Part shown: positions 55,157 through 64,000 of the stretch, in pieces
Layout: every line of letters begins with the position of its first letter
Numbering within the stretch: position 1 is the stretch's first letter
Assembly: GCA_900638155.1 (NCBI GenBank)
Contig: LR134495.1
Span: forward strand, 992,001 to 1,056,000
Direction: 5' to 3'
DNA from: Mannheimia haemolytica
Lineage (GTDB): Bacteria > Pseudomonadota > Gammaproteobacteria > Enterobacterales > Pasteurellaceae
DNA length: 64,000 bases
The notes under the pieces: generated by a model
The model's database searches: none
What the model was told of the DNA's origin: nothing
What the model saw: only the letters and a program-made list of their open reading frames with translations
Program-made: the position numbers and the translations under genes

Positions 55157-57766
55157 TTATTCCTTGCCATAGTAGGCTTTGGTCATAATCGCCTCCATAT
55201 CTTCAATCATTGCCAAACGTGGGTTTGCCGGTGTGCATTGGTCTTCAAATGCGTGTAGGGCAAGTTCACGGCGGGCGTTCAAGAAGGCTTGTTCATCAAC
55301 GCCTTGCTCGCGTAACGACATTTTCACACCACAACGAACCGCTAAATCGTGTACTGCTTGAGCGTAAGATTCTACCGCTTGTGCCGGTGTTTCTGCCGGT
55401 AAGCCAAGCATTCTGGCAATATCTTGGAAACGCACATCGGCGACATAATTGGTGTATTTCGGCCAAGTTGCCACTTTGGTTGGGCGTGTGCCGTTATAGC
55501 GAATAACGTGTGGCAGTAAAATCGCATTGGTACGACCGTGAATGGTGTGGAATTTACCCCCGATTTTGTGTGCCATTGAGTGGCAAATCCCTAAGAAAGC
55601 GTTGGCAAATGCCATACCTGCCATTGTGGAGGCATTGTGCATTTTTTCACGGGCGGTTTCATCGAACTCTTTGACCGATTTTTCCAAGTTTTCAAACACT
55701 AACTTAATGGCTTGCAAGGCTAAACCGTCAGTATAATCGTTGGCTAAAATCGACGTGTAAGCCTCGGTAGCGTGAGTTAATACGTCTAAGCCGGTATCGG
55801 CTGCAACGTGAGACGGCACAGACATCACTAACGCAGGATCGACAATCGCAATAGTTGGGGTTAATGAGTAGTCAGCAAGCGGATATTTAATATCGCCATC
55901 GGTGATTACTGCAAACGGCGTCACTTCAGAGCCTGTACCGGAGGTGGTTGGAATGCCGACAAATTTCGCTTTTCTGCCTAATTGTGGGAATTTGAATGCA
56001 CGTTTGCGGATATCCATAAATTTTTGTACTAAATCACGGAAATCGACTTCAGGTTGTTCATAGAATAACCACATAATTTTGGCAGCGTCCATTGGTGAAC
56101 CACCACCAAGTGCGATGATAGTATCAGGTTGGAAGCTACGCATTAATTCTGTACCACGTTGCACAGTTTGGAGGCTTGGGTTTGGTTCAACATCGGTAAA
56201 GAGCTGAATCATCACTTGGTTGCGACGTTGGCGAAGTTGTTCGGTGATTCTATCTACAAAGCCGAGATCGACCATTGAGCGGTCGGTTACGATCATCACT
56301 TTATGCACATCGTGCATTGATTTCAAATATTGAATTGAGTCACGCTCAAAGTAGATTTTTGATGGCACTTTAAACCATTGCATATTATTTCTCCGTCTGC
56401 CCACACGTTTGATATTGATTAAATTCACCGCACTAACGTTGTTACCTACAGAGTTTTTACCGTAGGAACCACAGCCCAGCGTAAGCGATGGCAGGAAAGA
56501 GTTATATACATCACCGATACCGCCAAAGGTTGATGGTGAGTTCCAAATCACCCGAATAGCTTTTACCCGTTCGCCAAAGGTTTTGGCTAAGGCTTTGTTT
56601 TCGGTGTGAATTGCGGCACTATGCCCTAAACCGTGGAAATTCACCATCGCTTCAGACAATTCCAAACCGTGTTCGGTGGAGTCGGATTTTAATAGAGCCA
56701 GTACAGGTGAAAGTTTTTCACGGGTAAGTGGCTCGCCTTCGCCCACAAAGGCACATTCAGCTAACAGAATATTGGTTTTTTCCGGTACTTTAAAGCCGGC
56801 TTGTTCGGCAATCCACGCAGCCGGTTTGCCAACTACTGTCGCATTGAGTTTTGCACCTGAGCAGCTTTCATCTTTGGCTTTATCAACACCGAAAATATAT
56901 TTTTCCAGTAAGGCTTTCTCTTTTTTGTTTACCAAATATACGCCGTAAGATTGCATCTCTTTAATAAATTCAGCGTAAATTTCTTTATCTACAATCGCTG
57001 CTTGTTCAGAGGCACAAATCATACCGTTGTCGAAAGATTTTGACATTACAATGTCATACACTGCCTGTTTTAATTTAGCAGTTTTTTCCACATAAGCAGG
57101 TACGTTGCCTGCACCAACGCCTAATGCCGGTTTACCGCAAGAGTAAGCAGCTTCAACCATTGCATTGCCGCCGGTGGCTAAGATGGTTGCAATACCCGGG
57201 TGTTTCATTAAGGCTGAAGTGCCTTCCATTGAAGGTTGGGTAATCCATTGAATACAGTTTTCCGGTGCACCGGCAGCTACAGCTGCATCACGCACAATTT
57301 GAGCAGCGTGGGCAGAGGATTGTTGAGCAGACGGGTGGAAAGCAAAAACGATAGGGTTACGGGTTTTTAGGGCGATTAACGCTTTGAAAATGGTAGTTGA
57401 GGTTGGGTTGGTGGTTGGGGTAATTCCGCAGACAACACCGACTGGGTCGGCAATTTCGGTAATACCGGTGACATCGTCTTCACTAATGACCCCTGCGGTT
57501 TTTAAATGTCGCATATTATTGACAACATACTCACAGGCAAACAGGTTTTTAGTGGCTTTGTCTTCAAACACACCCCGTCCGGTTTCTTCATAAGCGTGCA
57601 TTGCTAAAATGCCGTGTTTATCAAGAGCTGCGACTGAAGCTTTCGCAACAATAAAATCCACTTGTTCTTGGTTGAGTTTTCTAAACTTATCAAGGGCTTT
57701 CAAGCCTTTTTCAACAAGCTCATTCACTTCTGTTTGGGCATCAAATGGTTGAGTATTTTTAGCCAT
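55157..57766 (-). CDS. adhE: Bifunctional acetaldehyde-CoA/alcohol dehydrogenase
   Basis: Reduces acetyl-CoA to acetaldehyde and then ethanol, re-oxidising NADH in fermentation. 869 residues from the ATG at 57766, which has GAGGAA seven bases before it; an in-frame ATG at 57781 would leave no ribosome site. The N-terminal ALDH domain (about 1-440) has the catalytic Cys in FDNGMICASEQ (about 240-250) and the C-terminal Fe-ADH domain (about 450-869) has ALGGGSPMDAAK and the iron-binding GICHSMAHKIGG (about 710-721). Such proteins form long filaments (spirosomes). An FNR-like box lies upstream. Confidence 0.96.
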   Translation of the reverse strand: MAKNTQPFDAQTEVNELVEKGLKALDKFRKLNQEQVDFIVAKASVAALDKHGILAMHAYEETGRGVFEDKATKNLFACEYVVNNMRHLKTAGVISEDDVTGITEIADPVGVVCGITPTTNPTSTTIFKALIALKTRNPIVFAFHPSAQQSSAHAAQIVRDAAVAAGAPENCIQWITQPSMEGTSALMKHPGIATILATGGNAMVEAAYSCGKPALGVGAGNVPAYVEKTAKLKQAVYDIVMSKSFDNGMICASEQAAIVDKEIYAEFIKEMQSYGVYLVNKKEKALLEKYIFGVDKAKDESCSGAKLNATVVGKPAAWIAEQAGFKVPEKTNILLAECAFVGEGEPLTREKLSPVLALLKSDSTEHGLELSEAMVNFHGLGHSAAIHTENKALAKTFGERVKAIRVIWNSPSTFGGIGDVYNSFLPSLTLGCGSYGKNSVGNNVSAVNLINIKRVGRRRNNMQWFKVPSKIYFERDSIQYLKSMHDVHKVMIVTDRSMVDLGFVDRITEQLRQRRNQVMIQLFTDVEPNPSLQTVQRGTELMRSFQPDTIIALGGGSPMDAAKIMWLFYEQPEVDFRDLVQKFMDIRKRAFKFPQLGRKAKFVGIPTTSGTGSEVTPFAVITDGDIKYPLADYSLTPTIAIVDPALVMSVPSHVAADTGLDVLTHATEAYTSILANDYTDGLALQAIKLVFENLEKSVKEFDETAREKMHNASTMAGMAFANAFLGICHSMAHKIGGKFHTIHGRTNAILLPHVIRYNGTRPTKVATWPKYTNYVADVRFQDIARMLGLPAETPAQAVESYAQAVHDLAVRCGVKMSLREQGVDEQAFLNARRELALHAFEDQCTPANPRLAMIEDMEAIMTKAYYGKE

Positions 57767-57873
57767 AGTTTGGTTCCTCATAAAGTTTAAATTTGATAAT
57801 TTTTTTAACTGGTGAAATTATTACTCAAAAGAGTTATTTTGTCGTTAAAAATTAAACACCTTTTGGTGTTGTT

Positions 57874-57887
57874 TTGATCTATGTCAA
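57874..57887. promoter_or_regulatory. FNR-like box upstream of adhE
   Basis: TTGATCTATGTCAA, one mismatch from TTGAT-N4-ATCAA, 108 bases before the adhE start codon on the minus strand, 178 bases before hemC on the plus strand. adhE is the more likely target. Confidence 0.65.
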
Positions 57888-58064
57888 GTTTTTAAATAAT
57901 GGCATATATGCTATAAAAAATAGGTGTGTTTATGTACATTATTTTTGAGTAAAAAGAGGTATTTCTGACTAGAAATAAGGGCAATATCCTCGATTATTTT
58001 TGGCAGTTCCAGCAAAAAGTGGTAGGATAAATCATTGGCTATTATGTTTTTAGTTTAGAGATTT

Positions 58065-59000
58065 ATGAAAGATATTTTACGCATTGCAACGCGTCAAAGC
58101 CCGCTGGCGTTATGGCAAGCGAACTTTGTGAAAAGCGAGTTGGAAAAACATTTTCCGCAATTATCTGTCGAACTGGTTACGATGGTAACAAAAGGCGATA
58201 TTATTTTGGACACCCCATTAGCTAAAATCGGCGGAAAAGGATTATTTGTGAAAGAGCTAGAATTAGCCCTTTTAGAAAATCGAGCTGATATTGCGGTGCA
58301 TTCAATGAAAGATGTGCCGATGAGCTTTCCCGAAGGTTTGGGGCTTGCGGTTATTTGTGAACGTGAAGATCCCCGTGATGCTTTTGTGTCGAACAACTAC
58401 TATTCGTTAGAGGATTTGCCGAAAGGTGCTGTGGTTGGCACATCGAGCTTACGTCGCCAGTGCCAATTAATGGCAAAATATCCGCATTTAGAGGTTAAAT
58501 CATTACGAGGTAATGTCGGCACTCGTTTAAGCAAATTAGATAATGGTGAGTATGATGCAATTATTTTAGCCTCTGCCGGCTTAATTCGTTTAGGTTTGAA
58601 AGAGAGAATCCGTAGCTATATTTCGGTAGAACAATCATTACCCGCAGCTGGTCAAGGAGCAGTAGGGATTGAGACTCGAGCCAATGATGAACGGATTTTG
58701 AACTACATTGCAAAATTAAACCATAGTTCGACCGCTTGTTGCGTGATGGCAGAACGTGCAATGAATACCCGTTTGCAAGGCGGTTGCCAAGTGCCGATTG
58801 GTGGTTATGCCACATTAAACGGCGATGAATTAACGCTTAATGCGTTAGTTGGAGCTTTAGATGGCTCGCAAATTATTCGTGCCTCGGCAAAAGGAGATAA
58901 GCAAGAGGCGGAGCAATTAGGCATTTTAGTGGCAGAACAGTTGCTTGCTCAAGGTGCAGATAAAATTTTAGCTGCGGTTTATAACGAAAACGTACAATAA
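58065..59000 (+). CDS. hemC: Porphobilinogen deaminase (hydroxymethylbilane synthase)
   Basis: Polymerises four porphobilinogens to hydroxymethylbilane in heme synthesis. 311 residues. [19 protein letters not shown] is the N-terminal signature, HSMKDVP (about 79-85) and [11 protein letters not shown] (about 126-136) bind substrate acids, and the dipyrromethane cofactor cysteine is in [12 protein letters not shown] (about 239-250). First gene of hemCDXY, here without cyaA next to it. The presence of hemC argues for at least partial endogenous heme synthesis. Confidence 0.97.
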   Translation: MKDILRIATRQSPLALWQANFVKSELEKHFPQLSVELVTMVTKGDIILDTPLAKIGGKGLFVKELELALLENRADIAVHSMKDVPMSFPEGLGLAVICEREDPRDAFVSNNYYSLEDLPKGAVVGTSSLRRQCQLMAKYPHLEVKSLRGNVGTRLSKLDNGEYDAIILASAGLIRLGLKERIRSYISVEQSLPAAGQGAVGIETRANDERILNYIAKLNHSSTACCVMAERAMNTRLQGGCQVPIGGYATLNGDELTLNALVGALDGSQIIRASAKGDKQEAEQLGILVAEQLLAQGADKILAAVYNENVQ

Positions 59001-59001
59001 A

Positions 59002-59766
59002 ATGAATGTGTTAGTTACACGCCCAGATAGTAGGGGGCAAGAGTTAGTAGATATGTTAAATGAGCAGCAAATTTTTGCTATTCATCAACCGCTATTTACG
59101 ATTGAAGCCGGTAAAGAATTACCTTTGCTTCCTTCGGCTATTTCTCGGCTAAAATCAGACGATTATGTATTTGTTGTTTCGCCGAATGCAGTGGAGTATG
59201 CTGCAAAAACATTAGTAGATACCGGGTTCCATTTTCGTTCAGATTTGAAATATTTTGCGGTAGGGCAACGGACTGCGAAATATTTAACAGAAAAAGCTGA
59301 ACAAGCGGTCATTTATCCGATAGAATTTGAAAATAGCGAGGGGGTTTTGGCATTACCTGAAATGCAGAATCTAACTGACAAAACTATTTTAATTCTAAGA
59401 GCAGATTCTGGGCGTGAGCTACTTGCTGAAACTGCAGTCTTGCGTGGGGCAACTATTCAATATTTGGAGTGTTATCGTAGAGAGCCGGTTACCGATGATA
59501 TTCCCGAAAAAATCAGCTTATGTAAACGCTTGGGAGTAGATACTATTGTGATCACCAGTAGTGAAATTTTAAGATCACTTTATGAACAAACGAAAGCAGA
59601 TTGTAGAGCATGGTTATTTGAATGTGATCTGGTTGTAGTGAGCCAGAGGATTGCAAAGATAGCTAAACAAATGGGATGGCAAGAAGATAAGATTAGGGTA
59701 TCGGATAAAGCCGATAATGTAACTTTGATGAATACATTATTATTTAAAGTGGGCAAATCTAACTAG
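59002..59766 (+). CDS. hemD: Uroporphyrinogen-III synthase
   Basis: Cyclises hydroxymethylbilane with D-ring inversion. 254 residues. The family is weakly conserved, but NVLVTRPDSRGQELVDML, VVSPNAVEYAA (about 57-67), YFAVGQRTAKYL (about 85-96), ILRADSGRELLAE (about 130-142) and the YLECYRREPV segment (about 150-159) are all typical. The ATG lies one base after the hemC stop, so translation is coupled. Confidence 0.94.
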   Translation: MNVLVTRPDSRGQELVDMLNEQQIFAIHQPLFTIEAGKELPLLPSAISRLKSDDYVFVVSPNAVEYAAKTLVDTGFHFRSDLKYFAVGQRTAKYLTEKAEQAVIYPIEFENSEGVLALPEMQNLTDKTILILRADSGRELLAETAVLRGATIQYLECYRREPVTDDIPEKISLCKRLGVDTIVITSSEILRSLYEQTKADCRAWLFECDLVVVSQRIAKIAKQMGWQEDKIRVSDKADNVTLMNTLLFKVGKSN

Positions 59767-59777
59767 AGGTGGCGAGT

Positions 59778-61088
59778 ATGTCAAGATCTAAAAAAGTAAC
59801 TGAACATTTAGAGCATTCAGCTGAAAAGGTGGTAGAAGAGGCACAACAAGCGGTCGATTCTGCGGAATCTTTTGCAAAAAAAGAGATTGAGGAAGATGTA
59901 GTGAACGAAGCTATAGAGAAAGATATTCAAACAGAAATGCAAAAAGCGCCAAAAGAACAAGTGGTTGTTCAAAAATCGGGCGAAAAGGGCTTGGCATTAG
60001 TTGCACTATTAGTGGCTTTAGCGGTTGGCGGAGCTGGTCATTATATGGCAACTAAAAAGTTTGCAGAGGTTGAATCTCAAATTCAGGCAGTATCCGCTAA
60101 AGCAAATCAGTCTACTACTCAAACTATGGTTGAGATGCCAAATTTCGAAAATGAAAAAGCACAAATTGCCGAATTGGTCACTGAATATCAAAAAGCTTTA
60201 GAACGGATTAAAGCTTTAGAAACAGCTCAAAATGGTTATACCCAGCAAATTAGTAGTTTGCAGCTTCAACTGCAAAAGTTAAATAATACCTCTGGTTCGG
60301 ATAACACATTCTGGTTATTATCTGAGGCAGATTTCTTATTGAATAATGCGGCTCGTAAAGTGGTGTTAGATAATGACATTGAAACAGCGAAAAATTTATT
60401 GTTAGAGGCAGATCAAGTTTTATCAAAAGCACCGAATACGATTCACATTCGTGAGGCAATCAAAACTGATTTAAATACATTAACCGCATTGCATCAGATC
60501 GATCAAAATGCCTTAATGCAGCGTGTCGCAAATTTAGCGAATAAATTAGATGATTTGCCGATTTTGGAAAGTGAACAAGCTTCAAATAGCAAACAAGATG
60601 GGCAAATAAGTGATTCTCTTGCGGATTGGGAGAAAAATTTAGAAAAAAGTGCTGCTTCATTTTTAGATCATTTTATTCGTGTATCGAAACGCAATGCAGC
60701 AGATGAGAAAGCCTTTGTTGCACCGAATCAAGAAATTTATTTGCGTGAAAACATTCGCTTGCGTTTACAAATTGCGATTTTAGCTGTTCCTCGCCAGCAA
60801 AGCGAACTTTATAAAAAATCGTTACAAACGGTAGGCTCTTGGGTAAGAAGTTATTTTGAAACTTCAAATGAAAATGTGCAACATTTCTTGAAAGAGCTGG
60901 ATGAGTTGGCAGAACAAACTATTTATGTGGATACTCCAACTTCATTACAAAGCTTAAAGGTGATTGCTCAGCAAATTAATAAAACCCCTGAAAAAATAGA
61001 GAAAGTCGAAATAAAAGCTGAAAAAGAATTAGAGCAAGCAGAGCCTGTAAAAGCAGAGCAAGATGCGATGCCTCCTTCAGCACAATAA
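59778..61088 (+). CDS. hemX: HemX-like inner-membrane protein
   Basis: 436 residues. A charged cytoplasmic N-terminus (1-70), one membrane segment (about 71-90, GLALVALLVALAVGGAGHYM), then a coiled coil and a periplasmic helical region. HemX proteins are annotated as uroporphyrinogen-III methyltransferase-like, but no methyltransferase motif is present here; a scaffolding or regulatory role is more plausible. A GTG at 59769 could add three residues, but GAGG lies eight bases before the ATG at 59778. The Glu-rich tail (VKAEQDAMPPSAQ) is low complexity. Confidence 0.9.
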   Translation: MSRSKKVTEHLEHSAEKVVEEAQQAVDSAESFAKKEIEEDVVNEAIEKDIQTEMQKAPKEQVVVQKSGEKGLALVALLVALAVGGAGHYMATKKFAEVESQIQAVSAKANQSTTQTMVEMPNFENEKAQIAELVTEYQKALERIKALETAQNGYTQQISSLQLQLQKLNNTSGSDNTFWLLSEADFLLNNAARKVVLDNDIETAKNLLLEADQVLSKAPNTIHIREAIKTDLNTLTALHQIDQNALMQRVANLANKLDDLPILESEQASNSKQDGQISDSLADWEKNLEKSAASFLDHFIRVSKRNAADEKAFVAPNQEIYLRENIRLRLQIAILAVPRQQSELYKKSLQTVGSWVRSYFETSNENVQHFLKELDELAEQTIYVDTPTSLQSLKVIAQQINKTPEKIEKVEIKAEKELEQAEPVKAEQDAMPPSAQ

Positions 61089-61106
61089 TAAAAAGGAGAA
61101 TAGATT

Positions 61107-62372
61107 ATGTTTAGAACGCTCTTTTTGATGCTTTTATTATTAGTTGGACTAATCTCTGGGCCTTATTTAGCCGGAAATCAAGGTTATGTCAGAATTGAAA
61201 CAGCAACTACCGTGATTGAAATGAGCATTGTAATGCTTGTGGTTTTTTTTGTGTTGGCAATGGCGGTAGTTTATTTACTTGAATGGATTGTCACTAAAAT
61301 ATGCCGTATGAGTAATGGAGCTTATAACTGGTTCTCAACTCGTAAGCATAAAAAAGCTCAGCAAGAAACACTGGAAGGTTTAATGCGTATGAGTGAAGGG
61401 AATTACTCAAAAGCGGAAAAACTCTTTAGTAAAAATGCAAAACATGCAGATGAGCCTGTACTGAATTTAATTAAAGCGGCGGAAGCTGCTCAGCAAAATG
61501 GTGATGATTTAGCTGCAAATAAATATTTAATTAAGGCAACTGAAATAGCTGGACCGAATAATGTTGCAGTGGAGTTGGTACGAACCCGAATTTTATTACA
61601 ACAAGGAAAATTACCGGCTGCCCGAACTGCGATTGATAGCCTACTAGAGCTTGCACCTCATAGCGATGAGGTATTACGCTTAGCGATTCAAATTTATAAA
61701 GAATCAAGAGCTTATGTTGCGTTAGATAGATTATTAGTTGAAATCGGCCAACGTAATTTCTTAACTGCAGAAGAGTATGCGGAGTTAGAGTATTTCGTTG
61801 ATGATGGTTTACAAGATGAGCGTTTACAGGAAGAAGGGCAGGAAGGCTTGCTTTCGTGGTGGGAAAACCAACCAAATCGTCGTCGTAAATCGGTGTATAG
61901 TCGTGTCGGTGTCATCAAGCGTTTAATTGATAGTGACGATCATCAATCTGCACAAGAAATTGCTTTAGAAACGTTGAAGAAATTTGAAGATGAGCAATTA
62001 CAAGGTTTATTTGTGCAATTAACCCGTTTACAAATTGATTCTGACAGTAAGCTACTAAAAGTATTAGCAAAACGGGCAGATAAAGCGAATGTTAAATATA
62101 CCGATGATTATGCTAGAGCATTAGGTTATATTTATACACGTGATGGGCAATACCAAAAAGCGAAGCCTCAGTTTGAATTGTTATTGGCTCACGATGAATG
62201 TGTGGCAGATGATCGTATTATGGCATTGCACGTGGCAGAGCAGATGGGTGATAAGTTAATGGCAAACCGTATTCGTGAGGAAAATCTCAAACAAGTGAAT
62301 ATGGCTACTCAGTCTAAAGTTAATGAGCCATTAGCCTTACCACAAATAGCCAATGAGTCTAACTCATTATAA
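61107..62372 (+). CDS. hemY: HemY-like protein with TPR domain
   Basis: 421 residues. Two N-terminal membrane segments (about 4-20 and 39-63) followed by a cytoplasmic or periplasmic TPR-like helical domain (about 85-400; for example MRMSEGNYSKAEKLFSKNAK, GQYQKAKPQFELLLAHDE). This gamma-proteobacterial HemY is distinct from the protoporphyrinogen oxidase HemY of Bacillus. Its exact function is unsettled. AAGGAGAA precedes the ATG. Last gene of hemCDXY. Confidence 0.92.
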   Translation: MFRTLFLMLLLLVGLISGPYLAGNQGYVRIETATTVIEMSIVMLVVFFVLAMAVVYLLEWIVTKICRMSNGAYNWFSTRKHKKAQQETLEGLMRMSEGNYSKAEKLFSKNAKHADEPVLNLIKAAEAAQQNGDDLAANKYLIKATEIAGPNNVAVELVRTRILLQQGKLPAARTAIDSLLELAPHSDEVLRLAIQIYKESRAYVALDRLLVEIGQRNFLTAEEYAELEYFVDDGLQDERLQEEGQEGLLSWWENQPNRRRKSVYSRVGVIKRLIDSDDHQSAQEIALETLKKFEDEQLQGLFVQLTRLQIDSDSKLLKVLAKRADKANVKYTDDYARALGYIYTRDGQYQKAKPQFELLLAHDECVADDRIMALHVAEQMGDKLMANRIREENLKQVNMATQSKVNEPLALPQIANESNSL

Positions 62373-62380
62373 TAATTAAG

Positions 62381-62409
62381 AAAATAGCAGGCTTGAAACC
62401 TGCTATTTT
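62381..62409 (+). terminator. Intrinsic terminator after hemY
   Basis: AAAATAGCAGG (62381-62391), seven-base loop CTTGAAA, CCTGCTATTTT (62399-62409), then TATTAT. Confidence 0.88.
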
Positions 62410-62427
62410 TATTATAGAAAGAGATAA

Positions 62428-62459
62428 AAAAAGCTAGCTTTAACCAAAGCTAGCTTTTT
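62428..62459 (-). terminator. Intrinsic terminator after the DUF808 gene
   Basis: AAAAAGCTAGCTTT (62428-62441), AACC loop, AAAGCTAGCTTTTT (62446-62459), a perfect 14-base stem five bases past the stop on the minus strand, with T runs on both sides. Confidence 0.92.
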
Positions 62460-62464
62460 GGGGA

Positions 62465-63334
62465 TTAGTGTGCCTTTTTCGAAAATAATTTCATTAAAGG
62501 TAAAATAATTAAACATGCAATAATACCAATCACAATACCGACTGTGAAATCAACCAGAGTAGAAAAATGAGGAGGGATACCGAATTGTTCTACGAAGTGA
62601 TGAATCATTGGTAAATTATGGGTGAAAATACCACCACCGACCAAGAACATCGCAATAGTACCAATCACAGAGAGTCCTTTCATAAACCACGGCATTGCAA
62701 ATAATAAGCCTTTTCCGACCGCTTGTGAGAGGGCGCTTTTTTTCTGCATCAGCCACAGGCCGATATCATCAAGTTTTACGATTAATCCGACTAAGCCATA
62801 AACAAACAGGGTAATTCCGACCCCGATAGCGGAGAGAGATAAAATTTGGGTTAGGGTTGAAGAGTCTTGCAAAACACCTAACGCAATAATGATAATCTCT
62901 GCTGATAGAATAAAATCGGTGCGAATTGCACCTTTAATTTTATCTTTTTCAGAAAGGGTTTCGGTTTCATCAGAATGAGCTTGATTGTTTTTATGTAATA
63001 GACGATGGAGTAATTTCTCTACGCCTTCAAAACATAAATATGCACCGCCTATCATTAATAGCGGGATAATAGCCTGCGGTAAAAAGACCGATAGCAGCAA
63101 CGCTAGTGGAATCAAGATCACTTTATTGATTAATGAGCCTTTCGCTACAGCCCAAACAATCGGTAGTTCTCGTTCTGGCACCACATTCTTTCCACTGACT
63201 TGATTAGCATTTAAGGCAAGATCATCACCGATTACGCCTGCTGTTTTCTTAGCAGCCACTTTAGTCATGATCGATACATCATCAAGCACGGCAGCAATAT
63301 CGTCTAATAATGTAAATAATGACGCAAAAGCCAT
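62465..63334 (-). CDS. DUF808 family membrane protein (YedI-like)
   Basis: 289 residues, function unknown. The conserved N-terminus [43 protein letters not shown] region (quoted in part: [17 protein letters not shown], about 9-25; [14 protein letters not shown], about 30-43) is the DUF808/YedI hallmark. Seven or so hydrophobic segments follow, with a charged His-rich loop (about 113-135). No neighbours give a clue. AGGAAAAAAT precedes the ATG. Confidence 0.88.
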   Translation of the reverse strand: MAFASLFTLLDDIAAVLDDVSIMTKVAAKKTAGVIGDDLALNANQVSGKNVVPERELPIVWAVAKGSLINKVILIPLALLLSVFLPQAIIPLLMIGGAYLCFEGVEKLLHRLLHKNNQAHSDETETLSEKDKIKGAIRTDFILSAEIIIIALGVLQDSSTLTQILSLSAIGVGITLFVYGLVGLIVKLDDIGLWLMQKKSALSQAVGKGLLFAMPWFMKGLSVIGTIAMFLVGGGIFTHNLPMIHHFVEQFGIPPHFSTLVDFTVGIVIGIIACLIILPLMKLFSKKAH

Positions 63335-63364
63335 ATTTTTTCCTCGAATAAAATTTATAAAAAA

Positions 63365-63386
63365 GCCGAACTTTTCAGCTCGGCTC
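63365..63386 (-). terminator. Intrinsic terminator after rpsO
   Basis: AGCCGA (63365-63370) pairs with TCGGCT (63381-63386); on the minus strand the stem is followed by TTTTTT. Confidence 0.85.
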
Positions 63387-63405
63387 TCATATCTAATATT
63401 TGAAA

Positions 63406-63675
63406 TTAGCGACGTAAACCTAAACGTGCGATAGTTTCTGAATATTTAGCAAGATCAGTACGTTTTAAGTAGTCTAATAATTTACGACGGCGTGAAACCA
63501 TACGTAATAAACCACGACGACCGTGGTGATCTTTTTTATGCTCAGCAAAGTGTGCTTGTAAGTGGTTGATTTGAGCTGTTAATAATGCAATTTGAACTTC
63601 TGATGAACCAGTGTCTTTTGCATCACGACCAAATTCAGCAACGATTTTTGCTTTTGCTTCTACGCTTAGAGACAT
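63406..63675 (-). CDS. rpsO: 30S ribosomal protein S15
   Basis: 89 residues, the invariant size. [19 protein letters not shown] (about 21-39) and [21 protein letters not shown] (about 50-70) are the 16S rRNA binding helices. AAGGAAAT precedes the ATG. In E. coli S15 represses its own mRNA through a leader pseudoknot; a matching fold was not checked here. pnp, often next to it, is not adjacent in this window. Confidence 0.97.
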   Translation of the reverse strand: MSLSVEAKAKIVAEFGRDAKDTGSSEVQIALLTAQINHLQAHFAEHKKDHHGRRGLLRMVSRRRKLLDYLKRTDLAKYSETIARLGLRR

Positions 63676-63860
63676 TTTAATTTCCTTTTTGTTAAGGGTT
63701 GATAATACATCAATAGCCGATCTCTAACCCAGCTATGACAGGAAGTGCGAATTTTAAAGAGAAAGTGGTTAAATTTCAATAAAAATTTGCAAGTTTATTT
63801 CTCATCGGAGAAAGAGTATAATCAGCAACAATTTTTTGAGTAATTTTAGGAATTTTTTAA

Positions 63861-64000
63861 ATGATTGAAAAAATGCACGAGCGGACAAATGGGCCGGTCT
63901 TTAAAATTATTTTTGCATTAGTCTCTATTTCATTTGTAATCGGTGGAATTGGAACAGGATTGATTTCACACGATAATTCTGTAGCGAAAGTAAATGGGGA
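63861..64000 (+). CDS. ppiD: Peptidyl-prolyl cis-trans isomerase D, N-terminus (3' partial)
   Basis: Runs off the window; about 46 residues are seen. MIEKMHERTNGPVFKIIFAL begins a short cytoplasmic tail followed by one membrane segment (about 15-36) and then SVAKVNG, the start of the periplasmic SurA_N-type domain. This matches PpiD, an inner-membrane anchored chaperone at the Sec translocon. AGG lies ten bases before the ATG. Confidence 0.85.
   Translation, partial: MIEKMHERTNGPVFKIIFALVSISFVIGGIGTGLISHDNSVAKVNG

Noticed and set aside
57855..57870. AACACC-TTTT-GGTGTT hairpin upstream of adhE as a terminator or riboswitch
   Set aside because: Six-base stem without T tract; too weak to support either call.

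Overview
The window looks like a chromosomal segment of a Pasteurellaceae bacterium of the Actinobacillus pleuropneumoniae / Mannheimia / Bibersteinia branch. The DNA is AT-rich, the gene content is typical Haemophilus-Actinobacillus core, and the uptake-signal core ACAAGCGGT(C) recurs on both strands, often as inverted pairs in terminators. The Haemophilus influenzae type AAGTGCGGT is not the recurring form. The species cannot be fixed from sequence alone.

Layout. (1) 1-8126: a sialylated surface-glycan operon: neuA with an esterase domain (5' end outside the window), neuC, a Wzx-like flippase, a GT52 sialyltransferase, a GT25 transferase, a Wzy-like polymerase and two GT2 transferases, mostly overlapping or abutting. 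(2) 8134-10606: an accessory module: a MrpJ-like XRE regulator divergent from a TbpB-barrel surface lipoprotein and its Slam translocator, with four copies of an 11-bp motif in the shared intergenic region. (3) 10639-14240: msrA, then nucleoside salvage (nupC, deoC, deoD). (4) 14316-18301: an AraC regulator divergent from ohr, nitroreductase, Old Yellow Enzyme and GST genes, a probable electrophile/peroxide defence unit. (5) 18340-21488: argCBD behind tandem ARG boxes. (6) 21626-26760: a DMSO reductase operon (dmsABC, dmsD, napF-like) behind an FNR-like box. (7) 26805-34286: rho, cysK and pepA on the minus strand, an unrecognised exported protein, then lptF-lptG. (8) 34292-43000s: a palindromic MITE-like repeat, dnaE, cytochrome b562, trhP/yegQ, a hairpin-rich repeat region, then waaA-coaD-orn-tsaE-amiB. 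(9) 44289-47934 (minus): a DUF711 protein, an APC permease and mmuM. (10) 48062-55082: a TetR regulator divergent from a complete MFP / double-NBD ABC / ABC permease / NodT-type exporter operon. (11) 55157-57766: adhE (minus) with an upstream FNR-like box. (12) 58065-62372: hemCDXY. (13) 62465-64000: a DUF808 protein, rpsO, and the start of ppiD.

How it fits together: much of the window is cell-envelope work (sialylated glycan, surface lipoprotein export, LptFG, WaaA, AmiB, efflux) plus anaerobic energy metabolism (DMSO reductase, AdhE). The most interesting candidate system is the XRE-lipoprotein-Slam module: it lacks a neighbouring TonB receptor, has its own operator-like array, and has an attenuator-like hairpin between cargo and translocator. 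No tRNA, rRNA, CRISPR array, transposase or prophage gene was recognised.
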